From Jannaschia formosa (GTDB lineage Bacteria > Pseudomonadota > Alphaproteobacteria > Rhodobacterales > Rhodobacteraceae), in NCBI RefSeq assembly GCF_003340555.1, contig NZ_QPLJ01000002.1, positions 1-64,000 on the forward strand: DNA of 64,000 bases, given 5' to 3'. The first letter of the stretch is position 1. Every line of letters begins with the position of its first letter. The notes under the pieces were generated by a model. That model made no database searches. It was not told the origin of the DNA and saw only the letters and a program-made list of their open reading frames with translations. This document shows positions 1 to 7,649 of the stretch, piece by piece. Position numbers and translations under genes: made by a program.

Positions 1-218
1 TCCGCACGGACGATCTCGGTCAAGAACGCCATGTGGGGCGAAAGCTTGCCCGCGGTCCCCGCTGCGCGACCCTGCCGCTTCGGTGTTATCACCCCCTGGT
101 CGCGATGAGCGGCCGCCAACCAGACCGCCGTGCTGGCGCTTACACCGAAGACTTGCGCGGCTGCCCGTCGCGAATGACCTGCGGCGATGTAGCGCCAGAT
201 CCGTTCGCGAAGGTCCAT
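1..218 (-). mobile_element. IS630-family transposase, N-terminal part, cut by window edge
   Basis: Read leftward from an ATG at 218, the frame is open to the window edge and gives about 72 residues starting MDLRERIWRYIAAG. It contains the pattern SRRAAAQVFGVSASTAV, the N-terminal helix-turn-helix typical of IS630/ISRj-type transposases, which use a DDE domain further on. That domain lies beyond the window, so intactness cannot be judged. The element abuts the remnant of a phage primase gene on the other strand, which suggests it inserted there or arrived by rearrangement. I did not identify the terminal inverted repeat. Confidence 0.7.
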
Positions 219-227
219 CGAGTAGGG

Positions 228-416
228 TCTGCGATCGACGATCCCGAAGCCGTCGTCTCGGGGGCCGATCTGATCCTCCGCTTCAACCACTGGGCCGAGA
301 GGCAGGGGCTCGCCGGCTGGACGCAGCGCAGCCTGGTGAAGGAACTCAAGGCCCGGGGCTTCGAGGAGGGGCGCCGCAGCGACTATCGCGGCCTCAAGGG
401 GCTGCGGCTGCGATGA
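228..416 (+). pseudogene. 3' remnant of a phage D5-type primase/helicase gene
   Basis: The last about 62 codons of this frame (ADLILRFNHWAE, then KARGFEEGRRSD and YRGLKGLRL) resemble the extreme C-terminus of the intact D5-type primase at 47904-50261 (MFADWKAWADANG, RGFERHNTRA, KGFRGIAL). Everything upstream is missing and is replaced within about 10 bases by the IS630-like gene on the opposite strand. The stop codon overlaps the next ATG (ATGA at 413-416), so this was once the gene directly ahead of the integration module. The phage origin is inferred from the similarity and context. Confidence 0.55.
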
Positions 417-634
417 CCCACCGATGCTCCGCCCGCGGCTCGAACCCGCTCCCGCCCGCCGCCATGACCCCGCAAGAGCGCCGCGCCGAACTCTGCCGGC
501 TGCTCGCGCTCGGCCTGATCCGTCTCCGGATGCGCACAGACGCGGTCGACATCGCGGCTGGCGGAGACGTTCCGCTACACTCTCCGCCCGACCGGAGCGG
601 TCATGCAACTCCGACGCAGAGGAGACCCGCATGA
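413..634 (+). CDS. Small conserved phage protein, 73 aa (integration module, left copy)
   Basis: Function unknown. The protein carries a clear core, MTPQERRAELCRLLALGLIRLRM, also present in the 67-residue protein at 58194-58397 (MTPAERRAELCGLLALGLVRLRM), and both end in a matching HATPTQRR stretch. It starts at an ATG overlapping the stop of the primase remnant and ends in an ATGA overlap with the DUF2924 gene, so it is translationally coupled on both sides. In the right-hand copy the upstream gene is a helicase instead, so this ORF travels with the recombinase and not with a particular replication gene. It may regulate the module, but nothing in the sequence shows that. Confidence 0.7.
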   Translation: MTHRCSARGSNPLPPAAMTPQERRAELCRLLALGLIRLRMRTDAVDIAAGGDVPLHSPPDRSGHATPTQRRPA

Positions 635-1083
635 CGACGCACGACCCGATCCCGGCGCGCCTGGCCGCGCTGAAGACCACGCCGACGCCAGATCTGAAGG
701 CGCAATGGCGCGAGTTGTTCGACAGCGCGCCGCCGCCCTTCAACCGCCGCTACCTGGAGAGCCGGCTGGCCTACCGCATCCAGGAACTGGCCTACGGCGG
801 ACTGAAGCCCGAGACGATCCGGCGACTGGAGCGACTGGGCGAGGAACTGGACGGCGGCGACCGAAAGAAGAGCCGCGTTCGTGCCGACACGCTGCCAATC
901 GCCGGCACGCGGCTGATCCGCGAGTGGCAAGGCGTGGAGCATGTCGTCACCGTCACCGCGGACGGCTTCGAATGGCAGGGGCGGCCCTACAGGTCGCTCT
1001 CCGCCATCGCCCGCGCCATCACCGGCACGCGCTGGAATGGCTGGGTGTTCTTCGGACTGAAGAACCGGCGGGGGCGGACATGA
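631..1083 (+). CDS. DUF2924 family protein (integration module, left copy)
   Basis: The 150-residue protein has the DUF2924 signature: RYLESRLAYRIQELAYGG, a LERLGEELDGG segment, then GTRLIREWQGVEH and FEWQGRPYRSLSAIARAITG, ending in NGWVFFGLK. The family is found next to large serine recombinases in prophages and mobile elements of alphaproteobacteria. Its role is not established; an accessory DNA-binding or directionality function is only a guess from position. The ATG at 631 overlaps the stop of the preceding small ORF, and the stop overlaps the recombinase start. It is nearly the same protein as 58394-58849. Confidence 0.88.
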   Translation: MTTHDPIPARLAALKTTPTPDLKAQWRELFDSAPPPFNRRYLESRLAYRIQELAYGGLKPETIRRLERLGEELDGGDRKKSRVRADTLPIAGTRLIREWQGVEHVVTVTADGFEWQGRPYRSLSAIARAITGTRWNGWVFFGLKNRRGRT

Positions 1084-2390
1084 CGAAGCCGATCCTCCGT
1101 AAACAGCGCTGCGCGATCTACACACGCAAGTCCTCCGAAGAAGGACTCGAGCAGGAATTCAACAGTCTCCACGCCCAGCGCGAGGCCTGCGAGGCTTATA
1201 TCGCCAGCCAGCGATCCGAGGGGTGGGTGCTGGTCCGCGATCAGTACGACGACGGCGGCATCTCGGGCGGCACGCTGGAACGCCCTGGCGTGAAGCGGCT
1301 GCTGGAGGACATCGAGGACGGGCTGGTCGACGTGGTCGTGGTCTATAAGATCGACCGCCTCAGCCACTCGCTGGCTGACTTCGCCAAGCTGGTCGAGGTG
1401 TTCGACCGGAATGGGGTGACCTTCGTCTCGGTGACCCAGTCCTTCAACACGACCACGTCGATGGGGCGGCTGACGCTGAACATCCTGCTCAGCTTCGCCC
1501 AGTTCGAGCGGGAGGTCACCGCCGAACGCATCCGCGACAAGGTCGCAGCCAGCCGGAAGAAGGGCATGTGGATGGGCGGAGTGCCGCCCTACGGCTACCG
1601 GGTCGAAAACCGAAAACTGGTCATCGACGACGAGCGCGCCGCGCAAGTTCGCTGGATCTTCACCCGCTTCCTTGAGATCGGGTCCTGCACGGAACTGGCG
1701 CGGGAGGTCGGCACGCGGGGCCTCCGGACGCCGCGCGGCAACCGGATCGACAAGAAGTACCTCTACCGGCTGCTCAACAACCGCGCCTACGTCGGAGAGG
1801 CGGTCCACAAGGGCGACAGCTATCCCGGAGAGCACGACGCGATCATCGACCGCGAGACGTGGGAGCGCGTCCACGCCATCCTGACGGAGAGCCCGCGCAA
1901 GCGCGCCGCGAACACCCGCGCCGAGACGCCCGCGCTGCTGAAGGGGCTGCTGTTCGGGCCAGACGGCGCGGCCTTCTCGCCGACCCACACGCGCAAGGGT
2001 GACCGGCTCTATCGGTACTACGTGAGCCAGACGGTGCTGAAGCATGGCGCGGGGGCGTGTGCGGTCGGTCGGGTGCCCGCAGGCGAGATCGAGGCTGCGG
2101 TCATCGACCAGCTGCGCGCCGTGTTCCGCCAGTCCGAGATCGTGGCGGGCACGTGGAAAGCGGCGCGCGCCCATGCTGACGGCATCACCGAGGCCGACGC
2201 CCGCGCAGCGCTGCAGCAGCTTGACCCGCTGTGGGACGAACTCTTCCCCGCCGAGCAGGCACGCATCGTGGCGCTGCTGGTCGAGCGCGTGGACATCAGC
2301 ACTGAGGGGCTGAACGTACGGCTGCGCGTGGACGGCTTGGTCGGCCTCACGCGCGAGATGCTGGCCGGCGGCATCGGAGAAGCTGCATGA
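1080..2390 (+). CDS. Large serine recombinase, left copy, catalytic Arg replaced by His
   Basis: A 436-residue resolvase/invertase-type recombinase. The N-terminal catalytic domain (about 8-150) has YTRKSS with the nucleophile at Ser18, the DGGISGGTLERPG segment and the long E-helix (LLSFAQFEREVTAERI). It is followed by a recombinase DNA-binding domain (about 165-270) and a zinc-ribbon-type C-terminal region around 330-400. Proteins of this class integrate or excise phage DNA through a 5'-phosphoserine intermediate. The conserved D-R-L-S-R motif reads DRLSH here: codon 1365-1367 is CAC (His96), whereas the right-hand copy has CGC (Arg101). The corresponding Arg71 of gamma-delta resolvase is catalytic, so this copy may be inactive. 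Start chosen at 1080 because it overlaps the DUF2924 stop; the frame stays open further upstream. Confidence 0.93.
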   Translation: MTKPILRKQRCAIYTRKSSEEGLEQEFNSLHAQREACEAYIASQRSEGWVLVRDQYDDGGISGGTLERPGVKRLLEDIEDGLVDVVVVYKIDRLSHSLADFAKLVEVFDRNGVTFVSVTQSFNTTTSMGRLTLNILLSFAQFEREVTAERIRDKVAASRKKGMWMGGVPPYGYRVENRKLVIDDERAAQVRWIFTRFLEIGSCTELAREVGTRGLRTPRGNRIDKKYLYRLLNNRAYVGEAVHKGDSYPGEHDAIIDRETWERVHAILTESPRKRAANTRAETPALLKGLLFGPDGAAFSPTHTRKGDRLYRYYVSQTVLKHGAGACAVGRVPAGEIEAAVIDQLRAVFRQSEIVAGTWKAARAHADGITEADARAALQQLDPLWDELFPAEQARIVALLVERVDISTEGLNVRLRVDGLVGLTREMLAGGIGEAA

Positions 2391-2773
2391 CTCGCGCGGC
2401 TCCGACCTCCGAATTGGTGACGCTCCACGTCCCATTTCGCGTCGTGAAGCGCGGCGGGCGCAGGGAGATGCATCTGCCGGAGGGGGCCACCCAGCCACGC
2501 AGGACAGACACCACCCTCGTCAAGGCACTTGCGCGCGCATTCCGCTGGAAGCGGATGTTGGAAGCCGGTGAGTTCGCCACCATCGCCGAACTGGCTGAGC
2601 GGGAGGGGATCGCACCGTCCTACATGACCCGCGTTCTGCGGCTGACACTGCTCGCGCCCGACATGGTCGAGACGATCCTGGACGGGAAGCAGGGGTCGGA
2701 GGTCACGCTGGCGCGAGTGATGGAGCCGTTTTCGGTGGAGTGGTATGGCCAACTCGCGGCGCTTCTGCGTTGA
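2387..2773 (+). CDS. HTH protein of the integration module, left copy
   Basis: A 128-residue basic protein. After a conserved VTLHVPFRVVKRGGRREM start it has an HTH-like segment (FATIAELAEREGIAPSYMTRVLRL), reminiscent of ParB/KorB-type helix-turn-helix motifs. Such proteins are regularly encoded right after the serine recombinase in these modules and could be a recombination directionality factor or a repressor; neither is shown here. It overlaps the recombinase by an ATGA. It is very similar to 60168-60557 except for the last residues after MEPF, where the two diverge. Confidence 0.75.
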   Translation: MTRAAPTSELVTLHVPFRVVKRGGRREMHLPEGATQPRRTDTTLVKALARAFRWKRMLEAGEFATIAELAEREGIAPSYMTRVLRLTLLAPDMVETILDGKQGSEVTLARVMEPFSVEWYGQLAALLR

Positions 2774-2895
2774 AGGATTACCGCAGCCACTGACCTTCCG
2801 TAGCCCGATCATGAAAGCCACCGCCGCATAGACGAACACGTTGTGCTTGTTGCGCTCGACGGACAGGATGGCTTCAGATCACAGCGGAGGCAGCC
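2774..2895. other. Junction region with a possible minus-strand gene fragment
   Basis: A 122-base stretch between the integration module and the first host-like gene. Read on the minus strand, about 2787-2865 gives an open hydrophobic fragment (SVERNKHNVFVYAAVAFMIG) with no start or end of its own. It may be a gene cut by integration of the lost left-hand phage, which would place an attachment junction near 2775-2790. This is inference from position only. Confidence 0.3.
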
Positions 2896-3285
2896 ATGGC
2901 CCGGAAGGACTTCGACCCGAGCACGGTTCAAGCTGACGAGCGGCCGCCAGGCAAGGCCCTCCTGTTCGATCCGGAGGCGCCCGGACCTTGGAAGGGCTCG
3001 ATGAACGGGGACTTGATCCAGAGTGCAGTTACCGTGCTGGCTTACGGCAACGACACTCCAGGCGAGGGGCCGCGACTGCACGTCCACCCTTATGACGAGA
3101 CCTTCATCATCATCGAGGGTCGAGCGAGATTCTTCGTCGGCGAGACCACTATCGAAGCTGGAGCCGGCGAAGTGGTTCTCGGCCCCAGGGGAGTGCCGCA
3201 TCGCTTCGAGAACGTCGGGCCGGGCCGGCTGCGGACGATCGACGTACATCATTCCCCGCGCTGGATACAAACCGATCTCGCTTAA
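2896..3285 (+). CDS. Cupin-domain protein
   Basis: A 129-residue single-domain cupin. Cupin motif 1 is visible as LHVHPYDETFIIIEG at about residues 59-73 (two His and a Glu as metal ligands) and motif 2 as GPRGVPHRFEN at about 98-108. Such small proteins bind a metal ion and act as isomerases, dioxygenases or ligand sensors; the substrate cannot be read from sequence. A good ribosome site (GGAGG, 2885-2889) supports the ATG at 2896. It stands alone, and no operon partner is evident. Confidence 0.85.
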   Translation: MARKDFDPSTVQADERPPGKALLFDPEAPGPWKGSMNGDLIQSAVTVLAYGNDTPGEGPRLHVHPYDETFIIIEGRARFFVGETTIEAGAGEVVLGPRGVPHRFENVGPGRLRTIDVHHSPRWIQTDLA

Positions 3286-3749
3286 TATTGCGGGGTTTGG
3301 TTCCCGCCCCACGTGGGCATCCTCCCGCCTCCCGTGCAAAGCGCTGATTGTCTCCTTCGTCCCCGCCCACGAGCCGCCGGCTACGGCGCTGCTCGAGTCG
3401 GGTCGGAACCAGCCCTCACCGGACCTTCATGCCTCGCGCAGCCAAGGTCGGCTTGGAGCGCTTGCTGACAGCGGACTGCCACCGCGAGTTCGCGCGTGCA
3501 GCGAGGCGCGCCTCGACACGGACGGCCCAGTCCGGACATTCGCTAAGTATACGGCGAACGGCTTATGCCAGCCCGTAGTGAACCCGCGTTGCTGCCGCAG
3601 CCGTCGCACTTGTGACAGAGGCTAGGAGCCTGACAATCGCCAAGACACTACATATTTTTTGCCCGCTACGCGGCGCTGACAGTTCCCGTGAAGCGACCGA
3701 GGTCATCTCTGTTGTGCCTGCGATCGAACTTTGGCCGCGTCTTCGTCGC
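3286..3749. other. No gene recognised
   Basis: This 464-base stretch separates the cupin gene from the converging deacetylase gene. Short open frames exist on both strands, but none has a recognisable domain, a convincing ribosome site or plausible composition. Base composition is less G+C-rich around 3620-3660 (a run of T at 3656-3661) than in neighbouring genes. I see no clear hairpin terminator. Confidence 0.4.
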
Positions 3750-4634
3750 TCAGATACACTGCCGCCCATCCATTTCAGAAAAGCAGTGTTCGGCAATTTG
3801 CGTGCGCGTCGTCAGCCAAAGGGCCTCGTCAGAAACGCAACGCGCTGCGATCTCGTTGATCGCCCAGGCAGCGGCAGGGCGGCCGTAGCAGTGGCCATGC
3901 GCAAATATGTCGAGAATGATAGTCTCGGCCGGCTGCGTGCGGATGCCCTCGATCGCCTCGGTCACCATCTGGACGAACTGCCCTGGCGTGCGGCCGAAGC
4001 GCATCGCATGCGGCAAGTCATTGAACTCGACCGACATCGGAACGGCCAGGATCTCGCCTTCGGGGAAAACCTGGACATAAGGCCGGTCGGCATCGAGAGC
4101 GTCGCCATGCCACCGATAGCCCGCTTCGACCAGCCTCTGCTGGGAATCCGGCCCGGATGTGACACGCGGGCTGACCCAGCCAGAGGGGCGCGCGCCGGTT
4201 GCGGCCTCAATCGCGGCCGTGCTGCGCGCGATGGATGCTGCGTCTTCCTCGGCGCTCAACGCAGGACCCAGCATGTCTTGTGCCAGCCCGTGGCCAACGA
4301 TGTCATGCCCGCTCTGCGCTGCGCGGCGCAGCGCATCGGGCTGGCGCTCGGCCACCAGACCCGAAGTCAGGATGCTGGCGCGAATGCCATGCCTTTCTAG
4401 AATGTCCAGCAGCCTTCGGCTACCCGCTGCAACATTGTAGCGACCATAGGAGTCTGCGTTCGGATCAAGCATGCCGTCTGGCAGCACGTTACCCATGGGG
4501 CCCACCCCCGAGGTCGCGCCGTCACGCCACATCTCCCACGCGACGTTGAAGACAACCGCGATGCGCCGCCCGCCGGGCCAGCATAGGTCGCCCTGAAGCG
4601 CGCGCGTCTCGAAAGTGGTCTTTACATCGGTCAT
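3750..4634 (-). CDS. Polysaccharide deacetylase family protein (PuuE/allantoinase-like)
   Basis: A 294-residue carbohydrate-esterase-4-type (NodB-fold) protein. It lacks the classical TFDDG motif; the first strand reads AVVFNVAWEMW, as in the PuuE/allantoinase-like branch. Later motifs are visible as GIRASILTSG, HDIVGHGLAQD (metal-type His pair) and GWVSPRVTSG, with a late FAHGHCYGRP. This branch acts on C-N bonds of ureides or on N-acetyl groups; the substrate here is unknown. Start at 4634 is preferred because GAGGGAG lies just upstream; the frame also stays open to 4691. It is divergent from the TRAP transporter genes, so its substrate may be linked to the imported compound. That link is inference. 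Confidence 0.82.
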   Translation of the reverse strand: MTDVKTTFETRALQGDLCWPGGRRIAVVFNVAWEMWRDGATSGVGPMGNVLPDGMLDPNADSYGRYNVAAGSRRLLDILERHGIRASILTSGLVAERQPDALRRAAQSGHDIVGHGLAQDMLGPALSAEEDAASIARSTAAIEAATGARPSGWVSPRVTSGPDSQQRLVEAGYRWHGDALDADRPYVQVFPEGEILAVPMSVEFNDLPHAMRFGRTPGQFVQMVTEAIEGIRTQPAETIILDIFAHGHCYGRPAAAWAINEIAARCVSDEALWLTTRTQIAEHCFSEMDGRQCI

Positions 4635-4704
4635 GTGCAGGCTCCCTCGGGTACGGCTTTGTCCCCGTTTAGCGGCCGTCAGAACATGCAAGAACTACAA
4701 TCCT

Positions 4705-4729
4705 TGCAGCACAAGCTGCACCGGGTGCA
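4705..4729. promoter_or_regulatory. Overlapping TGCA-type palindromes, candidate operator 1
   Basis: Between the divergent deacetylase and dctP genes, 4705-4720 is a perfect 6-4-6 inverted repeat (TGCAGC-ACAA-GCTGCA). It overlaps a perfect 5-3-5 palindrome at 4717-4729 (TGCAC-CGG-GTGCA). Symmetry and position suggest a regulator site. The LysR protein encoded downstream of dctM is one candidate ligand; this has not been shown. Confidence 0.5.
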
Positions 4730-4769
4730 TGGTAGTTCATGAACGGGATGCAGTCAGAACTGCTGATTA

Positions 4770-4782
4770 TGCACTTCGTGCA
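4770..4782. promoter_or_regulatory. TGCAC-N3-GTGCA palindrome, candidate operator 2
   Basis: A second perfect 5-3-5 palindrome (TGCAC-TTC-GTGCA) with the same arms as 4717-4729. The two centres are 53 bases apart, close to five helical turns, so a dimer of dimers could occupy both on the same DNA face. It lies 71 bases upstream of the dctP start. Confidence 0.5.
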
Positions 4783-4852
4783 GGGCATTGTCCGCCTGTA
4801 GCGTGTAGTCAGTCCCGCCGAACCTGACCCCGGCGGATCAAGGGAGGAAGAC

Positions 4853-5851
4853 ATGACTACAAACCTTGCACATCGGCTGGCCTGCGCCGCGGCCGCGACC
4901 GCCGCCTTGGCCACCGCCGCGCCTGCGGCCGAGATCGAGCTGAAGCTTGCTTGGCTGACCGCGGACAGTCCTACGGACCCCTACGCCATCGCCGCGCATG
5001 CCTTCGAGGATGCCATCGAGGCCGCCATGCCAGGCCGGGTCGAGGTGGCACTGTTCCCCAACCGGCAGCTTGGCGACGACAAGGAAATCCTCGAGGGTCT
5101 GCAGTTCGGCACGATCGACATGGGGATCATCACCAATGCTGTGGTCGCCAACATCGAGCCGACCTACCAGCTGGTTGATCTGCCGTTCCTGTTCGGCAGC
5201 GCAGAGCAGGCGCACGACATGCTGGACGGGCCGGTCGGCGATCAACTGGCTGAAAACCTGCGCCAGCATGGCGTCGTGTCGCTGGGCGCCGCTGAGGGCG
5301 GGTTCCGCAACATGATCAACAACATGCGCCCGGTGCGCACGCCCGAGGATGTCGAAGGCGTCAAGTATCGCACCATGCAGAATCCCGTGTTCATCGAGAT
5401 GTTCTCGTCGCTGGGCGGCAGTCCCATCCCGATGGCATGGGGCGAAGTCTTTACCGCCATGCAGCAAGGCACCGTCGACGGCCTCGAGATCCCGACCTCG
5501 GTGGTAAACTCGAACAATTATGCCGACGTGACCAGGTATCTCAGCTTCACGCGCCACACCTATTCCGCAATTCACCTGCTGATGGCTGAGCGCACTTTCG
5601 AGGGGCTGCCCGAGGACGTCCAGCAGGCGGTGCTCGACGCGGCCGAGGTCGCGATTGAGGCGCAGCGCACTGCCGTCGCCGCAGCCGAGGCCGAGGTGGT
5701 CGCCGCCCTGAAGGCGAAAGGCATGGAGATCAACGACATCGAAGACGTGGCCGCCTTCCGCGCGAAGGTCGGTCCCGTCTACGAGCGCTTCGAGCCGACC
5801 ATTGGGGCCGATCTGATGCAGGCCGCTCTCGACGCCGTCGCGGCCGAGTAA
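4853..5851 (+). CDS. dctP: TRAP transporter solute-binding protein DctP
   Basis: A 332-residue periplasmic binding protein of the DctP family. It has a Sec signal peptide (about 1-26, Ala-rich, cleavage near APAAE), followed by the mature start EIELKLAWLTA. Family features include FPNRQLGDDKEILEGLQFGTID and the conserved region around GVKYRTMQNPVFIEMFSSLG with the carboxylate-contacting Arg (YRTM). TMAWGEVF is represented by PMAWGEVFTAMQQGTVDG. It delivers an organic acid or related solute to the membrane subunits encoded next. AGGGAGGA sits 7 bases ahead of the ATG. Confidence 0.95.
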   Translation: MTTNLAHRLACAAAATAALATAAPAAEIELKLAWLTADSPTDPYAIAAHAFEDAIEAAMPGRVEVALFPNRQLGDDKEILEGLQFGTIDMGIITNAVVANIEPTYQLVDLPFLFGSAEQAHDMLDGPVGDQLAENLRQHGVVSLGAAEGGFRNMINNMRPVRTPEDVEGVKYRTMQNPVFIEMFSSLGGSPIPMAWGEVFTAMQQGTVDGLEIPTSVVNSNNYADVTRYLSFTRHTYSAIHLLMAERTFEGLPEDVQQAVLDAAEVAIEAQRTAVAAAEAEVVAALKAKGMEINDIEDVAAFRAKVGPVYERFEPTIGADLMQAALDAVAAE

Positions 5852-5858
5852 GCACGTC

Positions 5859-6362
5859 ATGCGCGCCGTCGCATCGCTGATCTCGACCACGAGCCGCGTG
5901 ACATCGCGGCTCGTGGCCACGCTGTGCATGGGGATCATCTACATCATGCTCGGCCTGCTCGTGACGCAGGTGCTGATGCGCTACTTTCTCGGCGCACCGC
6001 CCAGTTGGACCGAAGAGGCCGCGATCATCCTTTTCGCCTGGCTGGTGCTGCTCTACGCGACGGTCGGGCTGCGTGAGGGCTTCCATGTCGCCATCGAGAC
6101 CGTTCCGGCAGGCTGGCCGCGGCTGCGCGTCTGGGCGGATCGCTTCGTGGCGCTGTTGGCACTGCTGTTCGGCTGCGTCACGCTCACGGCAGGCATGGCC
6201 TATGTGGGGCGCACATCCGGGCAGAAGACCGCCGCGCTCCAGCTGCCGATCGAGGTGCTTTATCTTGCCGTGCCGGTCTGTGGTGCGCTGTTCATCCTGC
6301 ATGCGACGGCCCTCCTGATCGGACCGGCGATCACCCCGACAACCAGCGAGACCGCCACATGA
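5859..6362 (+). CDS. dctQ: TRAP transporter small membrane subunit DctQ
   Basis: A 167-residue protein with four predicted membrane segments (about 22-45, 55-73, 90-115, 130-155). It carries the DctQ hallmark pair WTEEAAIILFAWLVLLYA and GLREGFHVAIE. It forms the small membrane partner of DctM in a sodium-driven tripartite transporter. It begins 8 bases after dctP and its stop overlaps the dctM start (ATGA). Confidence 0.93.
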   Translation: MRAVASLISTTSRVTSRLVATLCMGIIYIMLGLLVTQVLMRYFLGAPPSWTEEAAIILFAWLVLLYATVGLREGFHVAIETVPAGWPRLRVWADRFVALLALLFGCVTLTAGMAYVGRTSGQKTAALQLPIEVLYLAVPVCGALFILHATALLIGPAITPTTSETAT

Positions 6363-7639
6363 CCCTGACCGTTCTGTCCTTGGCCGTCGGCCTGCCCGCC
6401 ATGCTTCTGTTGCGTGTGCCGTTGGCGCTGGCCATCGGACTCGCCACGATCGCCGCATTCTGGACGGCGGATATCGACATGATTATCTTTGCCCAGCGGA
6501 TGGTGTCGGGCACACAATCGTTCAGCCTGCTGGCGATCCCTTTCTTCATCCTCGCGGGGGACCTGATGACCGCGGGCGGTATCTCGCGACGGCTGGTCGG
6601 CTTCGCTGATGTGCTGGTGCGGCACCGCACCGGCGGACTTGGCATGGTCGCGGTGTTGGCGGCGGCATTTTTTGCCGCCCTTTCGGGCTCGGCCCCCGCC
6701 ACCACGGCTGCCATCGGCGCGATCATGATCCCGGAGATGGAAAAGCGCGGCTATTCCCGAGCTTTCGCCACCGCGCTGGCCGTGGCGGGCGGGATCATCG
6801 GTCCGATGTTGCCGCCCTCGATCCCGATGGTGGTCTGGGGCGTCATGTCGGAAACGTCGATCAGCGACCTGTTCCTGGCAGGTATCGTGCCGGGACTGCT
6901 GCTGGCTGCAGGACTGATGATCCTGTGCTGGTGGCACGCGCGCCGTCACGGCATCGCCCCCCAGCCCAAGGCCAACCGCGCCGAGGTGTGGCGCGCCTTC
7001 AACGAGGCGAAGTGGGCGCTCTGCGGACCGATCGTGGTGCTGGGCGGCATCTACGGTGGCATCGTCACCCCGACCGAAGCGGCCATCGTTGCCGCCGTGT
7101 TCGCGCTGATCCTCGGCTTCGGCCTTTATCGCGAATTGACCCCCGCCAACATCGGCCCGGTCACCCGTGGCTCTCTCCGGACGATGACCATAGTGATGTT
7201 CATCATTGCGCTGGCCAATGGCTTCGGCTGGATCATGGCCTTCCAGCAGATCCCCGGCCGCGTCACCGACAGCCTCGCGGGGCTTTCGGACACACCCGTG
7301 CTTTATGTGCTGATGCTGAACCTGACGCTGCTCGCCATCGGGTGCGTGATGGACAACCTCGCCGCGATGATCGTGCTGGCGTCGTTCCTGGTGCCCATCG
7401 GCGAGCAGCTGGGCATGGATCCGGTGCAATTCGGCGCCATGATCGCGATCAACTTCACGATCGGCATGGCAACACCGCCCTTCGGCTACACGATCTTCGT
7501 CGGCGCGGCGATCAGCGGGCTGCGCATCGGCCAGATCGCGCGGCCGCTGGTGCCGATGCTGGGGGTGATGATCGTGGTTCTGCTGCTGGTGGCCTTCGTG
7601 CCGCCGGTGACGCTGGCCATCGTCGACCTGCTGCGATGA
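6359..7639 (+). CDS. dctM: TRAP transporter large permease subunit DctM
   Basis: A 426-residue permease with about twelve hydrophobic segments. DctM signatures include LLAIPFFILAGDLM, SGSAPATTAAIGAIMIPEM, GIIGPMLPPSIPMVVWG and TPTEAAIVAAVFAL near the centre, and GMATPPFGYTIFVGAAISG near the end. It is the ion-motive-force-driven transport channel of the system. Length is normal for the family. It is coupled to dctQ by a 4-base overlap and followed 10 bases later by the LysR gene, so all four are probably cotranscribed. Confidence 0.95.
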   Translation: MTLTVLSLAVGLPAMLLLRVPLALAIGLATIAAFWTADIDMIIFAQRMVSGTQSFSLLAIPFFILAGDLMTAGGISRRLVGFADVLVRHRTGGLGMVAVLAAAFFAALSGSAPATTAAIGAIMIPEMEKRGYSRAFATALAVAGGIIGPMLPPSIPMVVWGVMSETSISDLFLAGIVPGLLLAAGLMILCWWHARRHGIAPQPKANRAEVWRAFNEAKWALCGPIVVLGGIYGGIVTPTEAAIVAAVFALILGFGLYRELTPANIGPVTRGSLRTMTIVMFIIALANGFGWIMAFQQIPGRVTDSLAGLSDTPVLYVLMLNLTLLAIGCVMDNLAAMIVLASFLVPIGEQLGMDPVQFGAMIAINFTIGMATPPFGYTIFVGAAISGLRIGQIARPLVPMLGVMIVVLLLVAFVPPVTLAIVDLLR

Positions 7640-7649
7640 GCGCCGGGCG

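Noticed and set aside
603-1079. N-terminal extension of the left serine recombinase
   Set aside because: The frame is open upstream, but this part is the DUF2924 gene in another frame and the right copy starts at the equivalent ATG overlap.
3612-4400. 262-codon plus-strand ORF across the deacetylase gene
   Set aside because: Antisense of a recognisable deacetylase; no independent features.
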